NCBI RefSeq assembly: GCF_030908215.1
Contig: NZ_JAVFJK010000007.1
Location: 62,001 to 126,000 of the forward strand
From: Sinomonas sp. ASV486
GTDB lineage: Bacteria; Actinomycetota; Actinomycetes; Actinomycetales; Micrococcaceae
Length of the DNA: 64,000 nucleotides
Direction: 5' to 3'
In this document: positions 17,551-25,393 of the stretch, piece after piece
Layout of the letters: each line of letters begins with the position of its first letter
How positions within the stretch are numbered: the stretch's first letter is position 1
Translations under genes and position numbers: made by a program
Notes under the pieces: generated by a model
Database searches by the model: none
Told to the model about the DNA's origin: nothing
Seen by the model: the letters and a program-made list of their open reading frames with translations, nothing else

Positions 17551-17688
17551 GTGGACCACTTGTACTTTGTCGAGCCCGGTGCGCTGTCGTGCGTGCAGGC
17601 CGATGCTCTGTTCAACCATCTCCGACCCGCACGTGCTGGGCGTCCTCGACCGGCCGTCAACCAGCCGACCGCCACCGAGGCTGGAGAA
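17551..17688 (+). pseudogene. Fragment of an older ISL3-family transposase (5' end only)
   Basis: From GTG 17551 the translation VDHLYFVEPGALSCVQADAL parallels the start of the intact transposase on the other strand (VDHCTCGPGARWCARADAL). After a frame change it continues as HVLGVLD against HVLGVCAD. The DNA just upstream (GCGACCAGGCAA and CTCGACGTGGACCAC) also matches the leader of the intact element. The similarity ends near 17650, and the intact IS is inserted about 40 bp further on. This is a decayed relative of the neighbouring element in opposite orientation, not a duplicate created by its insertion. Confidence 0.7.
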
Positions 17689-17696
17689 CGTTTTGT
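17689..17696. repeat. Target site duplication, left copy
   Basis: CGTTTTGT here is identical to 19156-19163 on the far side of the insertion sequence. Eight-base duplications are normal for ISL3-family elements, and a perfect copy argues for fairly recent insertion. Confidence 0.93.
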
Positions 17697-17720
17697 GGCT
17701 CTTCGGATCTAAGCATGGTT
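17697..17720 (+). repeat. IS left inverted repeat
   Basis: Twenty-four bases starting GGCTCTTCGG, an exact reverse complement of 19132-19155. Confidence 0.95.
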
Positions 17721-19040
17721 TGGGGTTCTCCATGGGCGGTGGCCGCCTGCGGATAGCAGGCATCTGAGTCTGTAGTTTTCGAAGTTGCGGAAGCCGCGGG
17801 CGATGCGACGGGTGGTCTCGATGACGCCGTTGACGGCCTCGGTGGGCCCGTTGGATGAGCCCTTGGTGTCGAAGTAGGCCAGGAATGCGGCACGCCAGCG
17901 GCGCAGGGTCTTCCCGAGCCGGGCGATCTCGGGGATCGGGCAGGACGGGAACGCGGCGATGACGTGCTCGGCGGTCCACCTGCCGGCGGCAGGGTCGGTA
18001 GCGGTGTAGACGGACCGGAGCTGCTGCGCGCAGGCCCAGGCGAGCTCGACCTCGAAATGCCCGCTGTGGGCGTCGAACGCCGTGGCGAGACGGCCGTTCT
18101 GCTTCTCGGTGAGCCGCTCGGCGCCGCAGCGCAGGGTGCGCTGGATGCCGTAGAGCGGGTCGCCCTTGTGCCGGCGGTGGCCGAGGGTGGCCTGCTGGAC
18201 GCAGCGGCGGACCTCGTCCACCGCCGCGGTGCCCAGCTTCACGACGTGGAACGCATCGAGCACCGCCACGGCGTCTTCGAGCTGGTCGTCAATGGCGTTC
18301 TTGTAGCCCTGGAAGGGGTCCAGGGCGGCGACCTCCACACCCTTGCGGAAAGCGTCGCCGCGGTCCTTGAGCCAGTCCCGGTAGACCGGCCCGGACCGGC
18401 CAGGCACGAGATCCAGCAGCCTGGCCCGGGGCTTCCCATCCGGGCCGCGGGTGTGGTCCACGATCCCTGTGACCATCCCGGATCCGGGTGGGTCGGTGTG
18501 CGACCAGAGATGCTCGTCCACACCGAGCGCGTCGATCCCGGCAAGCCGTCCAGGATCGGCGAGGCGCCGCCGGGTCTCTGCCGCGACCGGGTCCCAGACT
18601 GTGCCCCAGTCGACCCCGAGGTGACGGGCCAGTGCCGAGACGGACGTGTCGTCGCGCTCGAGGGCATCCGTGGCCCAGGAGACTGCCCGGACGCTGAGCT
18701 TGGCTCGCGGGGCCGCGAACGGGTGGGCCTCGGAGAAGGTCTTCTTCGGGCACGCCGGCTCCGGGCAGCGCCAAATCCTCTTGAGCCATCGGATCCGCAC
18801 CGGGGTCCCGAAGCAGGGCGTGTCCGCGACGGTGTGGACGCGGCGTCCGTGCCCGACAGCGACGCATCCGCATCCCGGGCACCCACCGACGTCGGCGTCG
18901 GTCTCCACCGTCACCGTCAGGCTGAAGCCGCCGCCTGAATCATCGGCGCACACGCCGAGCACGTGCAGGCCCGGGAAATGGAAGAGCGCATCAGCCCGTG
19001 CGCACCAGCGCGCACCGGGCCCACAAGTACAGTGGTCCAC
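17709..19040 (-). CDS. ISL3-family transposase
   Basis: The 443-residue protein starts at GTG 19040. An N-terminal zinc-ribbon has CPGCGC and CPEPACPKKTF (zf-ISL3 type). A helix-turn-helix follows around VSALARHLGVDWGTVW. The DDE catalytic core is visible: Asp in GIDALGVDEHLWSH, Asp in VAALDPFQGYKNAI, and Glu in the C-terminal segment GPTEAVNGVIETTRR. No internal stop or frameshift is present. It catalyses cut-and-paste or replicative movement of its own element and should act on the 24-bp ends. Confidence 0.96.
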   Translation of the reverse strand: MDHCTCGPGARWCARADALFHFPGLHVLGVCADDSGGGFSLTVTVETDADVGGCPGCGCVAVGHGRRVHTVADTPCFGTPVRIRWLKRIWRCPEPACPKKTFSEAHPFAAPRAKLSVRAVSWATDALERDDTSVSALARHLGVDWGTVWDPVAAETRRRLADPGRLAGIDALGVDEHLWSHTDPPGSGMVTGIVDHTRGPDGKPRARLLDLVPGRSGPVYRDWLKDRGDAFRKGVEVAALDPFQGYKNAIDDQLEDAVAVLDAFHVVKLGTAAVDEVRRCVQQATLGHRRHKGDPLYGIQRTLRCGAERLTEKQNGRLATAFDAHSGHFEVELAWACAQQLRSVYTATDPAAGRWTAEHVIAAFPSCPIPEIARLGKTLRRWRAAFLAYFDTKGSSNGPTEAVNGVIETTRRIARGFRNFENYRLRCLLSAGGHRPWRTPNHA

Positions 19041-19131
19041 GTCGAGGTCTTCTCATCAGATTGCTTGGTCGCTTCTGATCCTGAAGACCTCGACCCCATC
19101 AGCCCCGCACCGCCACGCCGCCGGATCCCTC

Positions 19132-19155
19132 AACCATGCTTAGATCCGAAGAGCC
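19132..19155 (-). repeat. IS right inverted repeat
   Basis: Exact reverse complement of the 24-bp left end at 17697-17720. Confidence 0.95.
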
Positions 19156-19163
19156 CGTTTTGT
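19156..19163. repeat. Target site duplication, right copy
   Basis: CGTTTTGT, identical to the left copy at 17689-17696. Confidence 0.93.
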
Positions 19164-19392
19164 CATATTTTTGATCATCGACTATCAAATAGGACCGTCT
19201 TCAGTCATTGACGAAATCACCGTTAGGGAATAAAACGAACATGTGACACCAGTGCATCAGAACAGTAGGGTCTGGCCCTTCGTCGGTGATCTTCGAGGTG
19301 TCAAATTCGTCAAAGAAGTTCAGCGTCGACTGTACGAGTTCAGAAAAATGCACGTGACGGGTCCGGGAACCAGACACAGATAGAGACTCATT
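19164..19392 (+). promoter_or_regulatory. AT-rich leader and candidate promoter of the membrane protein/hydrolase pair
   Basis: TTGACG (19208-19213), a 17-bp spacer and TAAAAC (19231-19236) form a reasonable vegetative promoter. The stretch is far richer in A and T than the neighbouring chromosome. About 150 bp of untranslated leader would precede the start at 19393. No clear operator was seen. Confidence 0.45.
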
Positions 19393-20262
19393 ATGGACAG
19401 CGACAAAGTCACTTATGCATTACCCACGCGGAGGCGATATCCCTCGCTGGCAGATGCCTTCTGGTTCTGTCTGGATGTGCTACCCGTTCTTGTGATAGCT
19501 TGTGTCATCCTATTATCGTACCTCATCGATGGAACGAAACTTGGATCAGTAGACTTGGCTTCGCTCGCCGGAACCGTTGTGATGTCAGGCTTGCTGAGCT
19601 GTGCAGTTCTTGAGACGGCAAAACGGCTTCTTAGAATCCGCGGGCTCTATCAGCAACGTCAAGCTCGCCTCTGGTTTGCGGCCCAAACCAGAAATCAGGT
19701 GGAAAACGAGATGATTCGAGGGAACCCCGATGACTTATACTTCGATCCGAGTGGCAAGACCGCGATTATGGAGCTCCTCAGCGTTGCAGGGGTCGTGGGC
19801 TACCAGCAAATTTCCAAATATTACACACGGGGTAGAAGTTTTGGGACCGTCTTGGAAGGTCTAATAGTCTTCGACCTGCCGATCGAACAACTAACGGCTC
19901 AAGTGGCGCAGGCGGCGGATGCCGCCTTGGAACATCCCCAGGGTTACCCGGCATTGACCGTGGCTTTGTTTGGATCCCCCCGATCCTTGGAAGCTGATTC
20001 AGAAAATATCGATCTGTCAGCGGCGGTGTCAATTCGTCGCAGCCTTGACCTTTTCCAGATTTCGATTGGTCAGCGTTGGCGTCGATACATTTCCGCCAGT
20101 CCCTTGGCGCTCAGTGGCTTGTTCGCCCTGGCAATGACATCTCTTGGCCCCCGGAATTCGAACGGATTCTTCCTTACGACCGTTGCGGCTGTCTTTATCG
20201 GCGGCTATCTCTCATGGCTGACCCGTGACCTCAGCGCCGGGATCGAGCGCTGGCGGCGGTGA
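19393..20262 (+). CDS. Membrane protein with two N-terminal and two C-terminal helices, function unknown
   Basis: The 289-residue protein starts at ATG 19393. Hydrophobic helices lie at about residues 22-44, 52-73, 236-251 and 258-277. Between them is a soluble domain of about 160 residues, starting with a basic segment (KRLLRIRGLYQQRQARLW) and probably cytoplasmic. The domain contains GNPDDLYFDPSGKTAIMELL and a later FGSPRSLEAD, which I do not recognise. Codon use is clearly less GC-rich than the flanking catabolic genes, a sign of transfer. It is followed after three bases by an alpha/beta hydrolase, so the two are probably co-translated and may work together at the membrane. A role in defence, lipid turnover or signalling would be guesswork. 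Confidence 0.75.
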   Translation: MDSDKVTYALPTRRRYPSLADAFWFCLDVLPVLVIACVILLSYLIDGTKLGSVDLASLAGTVVMSGLLSCAVLETAKRLLRIRGLYQQRQARLWFAAQTRNQVENEMIRGNPDDLYFDPSGKTAIMELLSVAGVVGYQQISKYYTRGRSFGTVLEGLIVFDLPIEQLTAQVAQAADAALEHPQGYPALTVALFGSPRSLEADSENIDLSAAVSIRRSLDLFQISIGQRWRRYISASPLALSGLFALAMTSLGPRNSNGFFLTTVAAVFIGGYLSWLTRDLSAGIERWRR

Positions 20263-20265
20263 CAG

Positions 20266-21123
20266 GTGGACGCCTGGACTGTGAGATCTTCTCGGACCGG
20301 AGATCTGGTTGCCGGTGAAGTCCATCATATGGACGAAAGGGGCTTGCGTATCGATGATACGAACAGGTTCTCTGCAACTCGATTCAAAAGGCTTGTCATC
20401 CTGGTACATGGCTTCAATGTTTCAGACGAAGATGCTACGCAAGCGTATCGACAGCATCTAAGAGCCCTAAGAATTGCCATGGCTTATCGTGAACCCAAAA
20501 GACTCGGAGAATTTATTGGGTTTCATTGGCCTGGCGATCATCCTGATCCGCTTCTCTCAAAGCTAACGTTCGCGGCCCGGCCGCCAGACGCGATACGCTC
20601 GGGTGAGCGCCTCGTGGAGTACCTGGAAGAGATTAAGCCCCAACCAGAGGTCGTTATCATCGCCCACTCCCTTGGATGTTTGGTTGCTTTAGCTGCATTG
20701 AATCGAATTAGCACGAAGGCCAGACGCGTTGGCTATCTTCCGCCCCGGATTACTCACCTTTTTCTTATGGCCCCAGCCGTCCAAATAGATGCATGCAGAA
20801 ATACCGGGGCATATGCCGCCAGAATCTGCGATGAGCGTATTTTCTTCTCTGATAAGGACCGTACCCTGGAGAAGGTTTTCAAACTTGGGGGATACCTGTA
20901 TGACGGCGTCAAATCTGACGCCGTCGGATACCTCGGCTTGCCAACGTGGGGGAGATGGAGCTGGCGCTACCGAGAGCAATTGGATCACGGAGAATACTGG
21001 TCCAGTACACGCGTTGCCGGCGATATCGTCGACTGTCTTTTAGCGAAGCCCTCTTTGGAGTTACCCGAGATGGCGCCTTCCCCCGAGCACAGGCTGCCCA
21101 GCCACCCCGGCCCGCATGGCTAA
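20266..21123 (+). CDS. Alpha/beta hydrolase, serine-hydrolase type, paired with the upstream membrane protein
   Basis: The frame starts at GTG 20266, three bases after the previous stop, and encodes 285 residues. The alpha/beta hydrolase pattern is good: a strand ending in VILVHGF (oxyanion region, about 44-50), the nucleophile elbow AHSLG with Ser135, an acid candidate at Asp196 or Asp198 (FSDKD), and His241 (LDHGEYWSS). The elbow has Ala instead of the first Gly. The layout, with polar N-terminal strands and FIGFHWPGD, recalls DUF900-type hydrolases found in accessory regions. No signal peptide is present, so it should be cytoplasmic, possibly recruited by the membrane protein. The substrate could be a lipid ester, protein ester or small molecule. 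Confidence 0.8.
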   Translation: MDAWTVRSSRTGDLVAGEVHHMDERGLRIDDTNRFSATRFKRLVILVHGFNVSDEDATQAYRQHLRALRIAMAYREPKRLGEFIGFHWPGDHPDPLLSKLTFAARPPDAIRSGERLVEYLEEIKPQPEVVIIAHSLGCLVALAALNRISTKARRVGYLPPRITHLFLMAPAVQIDACRNTGAYAARICDERIFFSDKDRTLEKVFKLGGYLYDGVKSDAVGYLGLPTWGRWSWRYREQLDHGEYWSSTRVAGDIVDCLLAKPSLELPEMAPSPEHRLPSHPGPHG

Positions 21124-21740
21124 GAGCAGAAGCTTGCATATTTTAGATTCACGCGACCGAGTCGGTTGCTGTCCACCTAGTCGGCCGGTGAGTCTCGCAG
21201 TTCCCAAGGAGGAGATGGGAATGCGAGGAGGGGTGGTTCCGACGGTGGCGCTCACGATGCCCAGCGACCCTGAAAGACAACCTCGGGCCGCGTATAAGGA
21301 GTGGGGACACCGCATCCAGCCTGACTCGTGCCATCTACATGGGGTCCTTGGCCTTGCGGGGCCCTACTCACCCTCGTCCGGCTTCACGAGCCGGACGCGC
21401 TTGGCGATCGGGCTGCGGGGTGCATGCCGAGGTCTTCGTTGCACTTGGGCGTTCGCGGTTGCGGCGGGCGATCATCTTCTACACTGGTGTTCTGCTTGAC
21501 GTCCGATGATACCGAGGGGTAGAGGCTGGTGGTGGAGGCGTAGTCGTGCCCCCCACCTAGGTGTTTCGCGGCCGGAACGGGAGCCCTCGCACCAGATGCA
21601 ACTCGTCCCACTCAACCGCCGATAACTGGCCTTATGTCCCATCAAGTGCTTCATGTCTTGGACTCTCTGCGCCAATCGACGGCCCGGAAGAACAGCCGCC
21701 CCTGCGCTTGAACGCTGTGCCTCCCGGCCTGCTGTGCTCG
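21124..21740. other. Non-coding or fully decayed stretch
   Basis: No gene can be supported. Short open frames on both strands lack family features and change frame often. It lies between the lower-GC pair and recognisable conjugation remnants, so it is probably decayed mobile-element DNA. Confidence 0.5.
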
Positions 21741-22016
21741 GGGGTGGCGCCCGCAGCGGTGGAAGCATGCCGGAGCGATCAGCCGTCTGGAAGATCTCTC
21801 TGGCGGGCCCGGGAGTTCCTGCGCCGGGACGGCACTACTGGCATGGGCGTGTGGTGGCGTGACCACGCCGACCACTCCATGTCCGCGCTGTCGGCCGACG
21901 GGCCGTTCAAGGGCTGCAGCCCCGACGACGGCCACCGCTCCAAGCTGGTTCCACTGCCGTATGAGGAGCCACCGGCAGCCCTGTTCTCGGGCAATCGGAG
22001 CAGCGCGTTCGGTTGA
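21741..22016 (+). pseudogene. Remnant of a DUF4913 gene from a conjugative element
   Basis: The translation contains GTTGMGVWWRDHADHSMSAL, then GPFKGCSPDDGH and PYEEPPAALF, the core of DUF4913 proteins of actinobacterial plasmids. The preceding part (RWKHAGAISRLEDL) is in a different frame, so a one- or two-base shift near 21795 broke the gene. Intact genes of this type commonly lie just before a MobF relaxase gene, and that is what follows here. Function of the family is unknown. Confidence 0.72.
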
Positions 22017-22119
22017 AGCGAACGGATCGCCACGCGTCTTGCAGATGAGGCCCGCGCAGTCACTGGCCGCGTCAGAGGTGCCGGGCTGTTGTTGCTCACC
22101 CGACCGTCGAGGAGGCGGG

Positions 22120-22960
22120 GTGAGGGTTTCGATGCGCGTGATGAGTGCGGGGGACGGGTACAGGTACCTGCTGCGCACGGTGGCCGCCGCTGCCGGTGAT
22201 CGGTCGCTGTCGATACCTCTGACACGCTCCTACGCCGAAGCGGCGAACCCGCCGGACCGTCGGCTCGGCAGCGGCCTGCCTGCCCTGGGCGCGGGTCGGT
22301 TGCGTGCCGGCGACGAGGTCTCCGAGCCTCAGCTGCAGCTGCTGGTCGGGATGGGCGCACCCGCTCACCGGCGAACCCGCCGGACCGTCGGCTCGGCAGC
22401 GGCCTGCCTGCCCTGGGCGCGGGTCGGTTGCGTGCCGGCGACGAGGTCTCCGAGCCTCAGCTGCAGCTGCTGGTCGGGATGGGCGCACCCGCTCACCGGC
22501 GAACCCTTGGACCGCGCCTATCCCGAGTGCCGGCCGGTTTCTGAGCGGGTCGCCCATCGAGTGGGAGGGCTCGATCCTGAACTGGGCCTGCTCAGGGGGC
22601 CGGCGCTGTCGCTGAGATCGAGGCGGAGGAGGACGCGCGGGGGAGACGTGCCGAGCGGTTGCGGGCTTCGACTACACGTTCTCGATCCCGAAGTCCGCGA
22701 GCATCCTGTGGGCGGTGGCCGACGCGGGGACGCAGGCGCCGACCGCGCACGCGCATCGCGCGGCGGTTGCGGAGGCGGTTGCGTTCGTCGAGCGTGAGGT
22801 TGCAGCGACCCGGATCGGCGCAACCGGAGCCGATGGGGCGGTTGCGCAGGTCGAGGCCGCCGGGGTGAGTCGCGACCGCGTTCGACCACCACAACTCGCG
22901 GGAGGAGTGCCTCAGTTCAGGCCCGTGGCCGAACTCCCGCGATGGAGAGACGCGATTCAC
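22120..22960 (+). pseudogene. Remnant of a MobF-family (TraA/TrwC-like) relaxase, N-terminal part
   Basis: Relaxase signatures appear in order but in changing frames. First is the start SAGDGYRYLLRTVAAAAGDR, then RLGSGLPALG, AGDEVSEPQLQLLVGMG, and TGEPLDRAYPE. Later come FDYTFSIPKSASILWAVAD and AVAEAVAFVEREVAATR, and finally a segment equivalent to the catalytic histidine region (frame-shifted, near 22870-22900). A 128-bp tandem duplication near the start is not a multiple of three and disrupts the frame. The helicase part is absent. Intact enzymes nick oriT and lead DNA transfer during conjugation, so this marks a dead plasmid or integrative element. Confidence 0.82.
22241..22496 (+). repeat. 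128-bp tandem duplication inside the relaxase remnant
   Basis: Positions 22241-22368 and 22369-22496 appear identical by eye. A partial third start (CGGCGAACCC) at 22497 shows where the junction lies. The unit is coding-derived relaxase sequence, so this is a recent slip or recombination event, not a functional repeat. Confidence 0.9.
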
Positions 22961-23194
22961 CCGCGCGGCGCTCGTCTGCGCCCGGGCATCGGACAGCGGC
23001 CCGACGCCAGCTTCCCTGATCTCAGTCCGTGTGGGGTCCGCAGCCGCAGACTCATCAAATACCCATCCCAATCGCCCGGCACCGACCGCCACCGACCGGG
23101 TACACTCGGACCAAGCGAACCGCCCGGTTCCCCGTCAGCACAAGGGAACCCGCGAGTTCCCGAGACAACCGGGGAGACCCCGGATTCGCCCCGA

Positions 23195-23236
23195 CCCTCC
23201 AGAGGGTCGCCGGTTCGAATCCGGCAGGGGGCTCCG
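23195..23236 (+). other. tRNA 3'-end-like sequence, possible attachment site remnant
   Basis: GCCGG-TTCGAAT-CCGGC at 23209-23225 is a perfect tRNA T-arm, followed by AGGGGGC that could be the 3' acceptor strand. The 75 bases upstream contain no matching GCCCCCT, D-arm or anticodon arm, so it is not a complete tRNA gene. Integrative elements of actinobacteria often leave such 3' ends at their attachment sites, and relaxase remnants lie just upstream. No second copy was seen in the window. Confidence 0.45.
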
Positions 23237-23431
23237 AGGAAGAGGCGGGCAGTGCCGGGCCTGCGCTTTGGGTCTGCCCCATTCTGGCCTTAGCTCAACA
23301 CGGGGTTCGGTATTGCCGAGAGCGTGATCGCCGCGGGCTTTCTACAGCTGAAGGGCAGCCCACCTGCGGAGCGCCCCACCGCGCCGGGTAGCATTCCCAA
23401 CGACTGGCAAACTACGGGAGGGGGCCGTGTC

Positions 23432-23638
23432 ATGCGGTATGTCGTCTTGCAGGTGATCCTCAAGGAGAAGCTCTGGGGGACGGGTTCAGGGAACCTGACC
23501 GAGCTCGAGCGGGTCATCAACGACCAGGCCTCGAAAGGCTACCGGCTCCACACCATCACCACCGCCAGCAGCGGTAGCAAGGGTCTCGGCGGCGGCGACC
23601 GCGTCCAGGCGACGATGGTGTTCGAGAGCCTCTCCTAG
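23432..23638 (+). CDS. DUF4177-like small protein (68 aa)
   Basis: ATG 23432 follows GGGAGGGG with suitable spacing. The 68-residue product (MRYVVLQVILKEKLWG, then LERVINDQASKGYRLHTITT, ending in TMVFES) has the alternating strand/helix pattern of DUF4177 proteins, which are small cytoplasmic proteins of unknown role. It stands alone between decayed conjugation genes and the fic gene. It appears intact. Confidence 0.78.
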   Translation: MRYVVLQVILKEKLWGTGSGNLTELERVINDQASKGYRLHTITTASSGSKGLGGGDRVQATMVFESLS

Positions 23639-23981
23639 CCGCCCGCCAGTCAGTCGTCGGCCGGTCCGACCCCGACCGGCAGCCGGGGAGCTGCGGCCGA
23701 GCCGGGACCGTCTGCTTCACGCCCCTGGTACTCCCTGGGTGCTCCACGGTGCCGGCGACCGTGATTGTGCGCGCGCCGAGGAGGGCAAGCCCGACGTGGC
23801 CATGCCGGGCGCGCAGAAGCTGCTCAACGTCGTCCCGCGCGGCGCAGCGATCCCGAAGCGTGCCGCCGATGCGTTCGTGCAGCCGCTCTTTCGCGCTCGG
23901 TACGTGGTCGTGGTCGCGGCCTGAGCAGTCCGCCGAGCGGGGAGGACCGGCCGTGGGGCCGGCCCTCCCCGCTGCCGCATC
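23639..23981. other. Stretch without a supported gene upstream of the fic control region
   Basis: A short frame at 23739-23924 gives KLLNVVPRGAAIPKRAADAF, which looks like decayed coding sequence but is not recognised. A GC-rich hairpin-like segment (GGACCGGCCGTGGGGCCGGCC) lies near 23943-23963. Nothing else is supported. Confidence 0.4.
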
Positions 23982-24061
23982 TGGAACAGTACACGTCGCA
24001 CGTGTTCCAACTCAGGAATCAGTTGGAACAAGACAGATCATCCTTGTTCCAATTGGAACAA
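23982..24061. promoter_or_regulatory. Array of TTGGAAC/GTTCCAA operator-like repeats before fic
   Basis: TTGTTCCAATTGGAACAA at 24044-24061 is a perfect 18-bp palindrome. TGTTCCAACT (24003-24012) and AGTTGGAACA (24021-24030) form a perfect 10-bp inverted repeat with an 8-bp spacer. A further half-site TGGAACA lies at 23982-23988. Five half-sites within 80 bp, 39 bp before the fic start, indicate an operator. No separate regulator gene is adjacent, so the winged helix of Fic itself is a candidate ligand. Confidence 0.65.
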
Positions 24062-24099
24062 AACCCGATCTCGGGTTCTTACTTACGCGGAGGGGCACC

Positions 24100-25305
24100 A
24101 TGGCAGCTGAGCAGTTCCCCGTCGTAGGCTGGCCCCCCGTCTCGCACGAGTCGCTCGAGTGGACGAGCCGGTACGAGTTCGGCCCGCGCGCTTCGCTGGG
24201 CGAGCGGACCGAGCGGTACAGCGCCGCCGTGCCCGCGCTGATCGGGACGGCCCCATACACGCCGCCCGGGTCGCTCGCTGCGGAGCTCGAGGACGCAGCT
24301 GTCGCCTTGCGGGAGTTCGACACCGAGCTTGGGGCCGGAATTGCGCCCTTCGCCTCCGTCCTACTGCGCACCGAATCGATGTCCTCATCCATGATCGAGA
24401 ACGTCACCGCCAACGCCCGCAGCGTCGCGATGGCCGAACTCGGCGACACGTCCACGCGCAACGCCATGCTCGTCGTGGACAACGGCTCGGCCATGAAGGC
24501 CGCCCTAGCCGCGGCCGACGACACCACCCCCGGGGGCATCCTCGCCATGCACCGGGCCCTCATGGCGCACTCCGACCCCGACCAGGCCGGGAAGTGGCGG
24601 CAGGAACCGGTGTGGATCGGCACCAGCGCCAAGAGTCCTGTCGGGGCTGACTACGTCGCGCCCCGGTACGAGCGCGTCCCGGGCCTCATCGAGGATCTCG
24701 CCGACTTCGTCCGCCGCAACGACCTCCAGGTGCTCGCGCACGCGATGCTCGCCCACGCCCAGTTCGAGACCATCCACCCGTTCACGGACGGCAACGGCCG
24801 CACCGGGCGTGCGCTGCTGCAGGCGATCCTGCGCGGGAAGGGACTGACCCGGAACGTGACCGTGCCGATCTCCGCCGGGCTGCTCGTCGACGTGCTCGCC
24901 TACCACCGGGCGCTGGACGCCTACCGCGATGGAGACCCGGACGAGATCGTCCGGATGGGCTCGACGGCAGCGTTTCTGGCCATAGAGAACGGCCGCCGCC
25001 TGGCCGCCGACATCCGCAGCGCCCGGGAGGGCTGGGACGGGAAGGTCACGGCCAGGGCCGACAACGCCGTCTGGAGGGTCATGGACCTGCTGGAGCGCCA
25101 GCCCGTGGTGACCTCGCGGGTCTTGGAAGATGAGCTCGGGCTCGCCCGCAATACCGTCTGGCGCGCGATGGGCCTGCTGGAGGAGGCCGGCGTCGTCCTC
25201 GGGGTGAACAAGCACAGGATGGGCCGCAACTGGCGCTCCGAGGAGGTCCTCGCGGCGCTGGACGCCTTCGCGCAGCGCGCGGAGCGCCGCGGCCGCGCCG
25301 ACTGA
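24100..25305 (+). CDS. Fic-family protein (class II) with C-terminal winged helix
   Basis: The 401-residue protein starts at ATG 24100 behind GGAGGGG. The Fic motif HPFTDGNGRTGR is complete at residues 226-237 with His226. An inhibitory motif of the form S-x3-E-N is present before it (Ser96 to Asn101 in SSMIEN), making it a class II enzyme that inhibits itself. A C-terminal winged helix (about residues 325-385, with RVLEDELGLARNTVWRAMGLLE) follows, an arrangement common in this family. Fic enzymes transfer AMP or another nucleotide part to hydroxyl groups of target proteins. The DNA-binding domain plus the palindromes upstream suggest autoregulation. It sits at the edge of mobile-element remnants; targets unknown. 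Confidence 0.92.
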   Translation: MAAEQFPVVGWPPVSHESLEWTSRYEFGPRASLGERTERYSAAVPALIGTAPYTPPGSLAAELEDAAVALREFDTELGAGIAPFASVLLRTESMSSSMIENVTANARSVAMAELGDTSTRNAMLVVDNGSAMKAALAAADDTTPGGILAMHRALMAHSDPDQAGKWRQEPVWIGTSAKSPVGADYVAPRYERVPGLIEDLADFVRRNDLQVLAHAMLAHAQFETIHPFTDGNGRTGRALLQAILRGKGLTRNVTVPISAGLLVDVLAYHRALDAYRDGDPDEIVRMGSTAAFLAIENGRRLAADIRSAREGWDGKVTARADNAVWRVMDLLERQPVVTSRVLEDELGLARNTVWRAMGLLEEAGVVLGVNKHRMGRNWRSEEVLAALDAFAQRAERRGRAD

Positions 25306-25342
25306 GCGCCGCTGAGCGCCGCTGAGCGCCGCTGAGCGCCGC
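25303..25342 (+). repeat. Four perfect 10-bp tandem repeats at the fic stop codon
   Basis: TGAGCGCCGC is repeated four times without change, and the first unit supplies the TGA stop of fic. A degenerate fifth copy (CGAGTGCCGG) follows. In each unit TGA is out of frame with the next, since 10 is not a multiple of three. Copy number is likely to vary between strains. No function is evident. Confidence 0.9.
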
Positions 25343-25393
25343 CGAGTGCCGGTGTGCGACGCCGGCTGCGAGCCGGTTTCGAGGTGTTTCGGC

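Larger units (their letters stand above)
17697..19155 (-). mobile_element. ISL3-family insertion sequence, apparently complete (1459 bp)
   Basis: The element is bounded by perfect 24-bp inverted repeats (17697-17720 and 19132-19155) and flanked by perfect 8-bp direct repeats. A single transposase gene fills it, on the minus strand. Its 3' end runs into the left terminal repeat. All features for mobility are intact. It has inserted next to a fragment of an older relative and upstream of a lower-GC gene pair. Confidence 0.95.

Noticed and set aside
17709-19040. Transposase passenger genes or IS composite transposon with the hydrolase pair
   Set aside because: No second copy of the IS end is seen to the right of the hydrolase pair, so the pair is not bracketed by this element.
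22241-22496. CRISPR or other spacer-repeat array
   Set aside because: It is one 128-bp tandem duplication of relaxase-derived sequence with no spacers and no cas genes in the window.
23195-23236. A complete tRNA gene
   Set aside because: Only a T-arm and possible 3' acceptor strand are visible; no D-arm, anticodon arm or matching 5' acceptor lies within 80 bases upstream.
23739-23924. Possible small protein before fic
   Set aside because: No ribosome site, no recognised family, and the frame overlaps a region that looks decayed.
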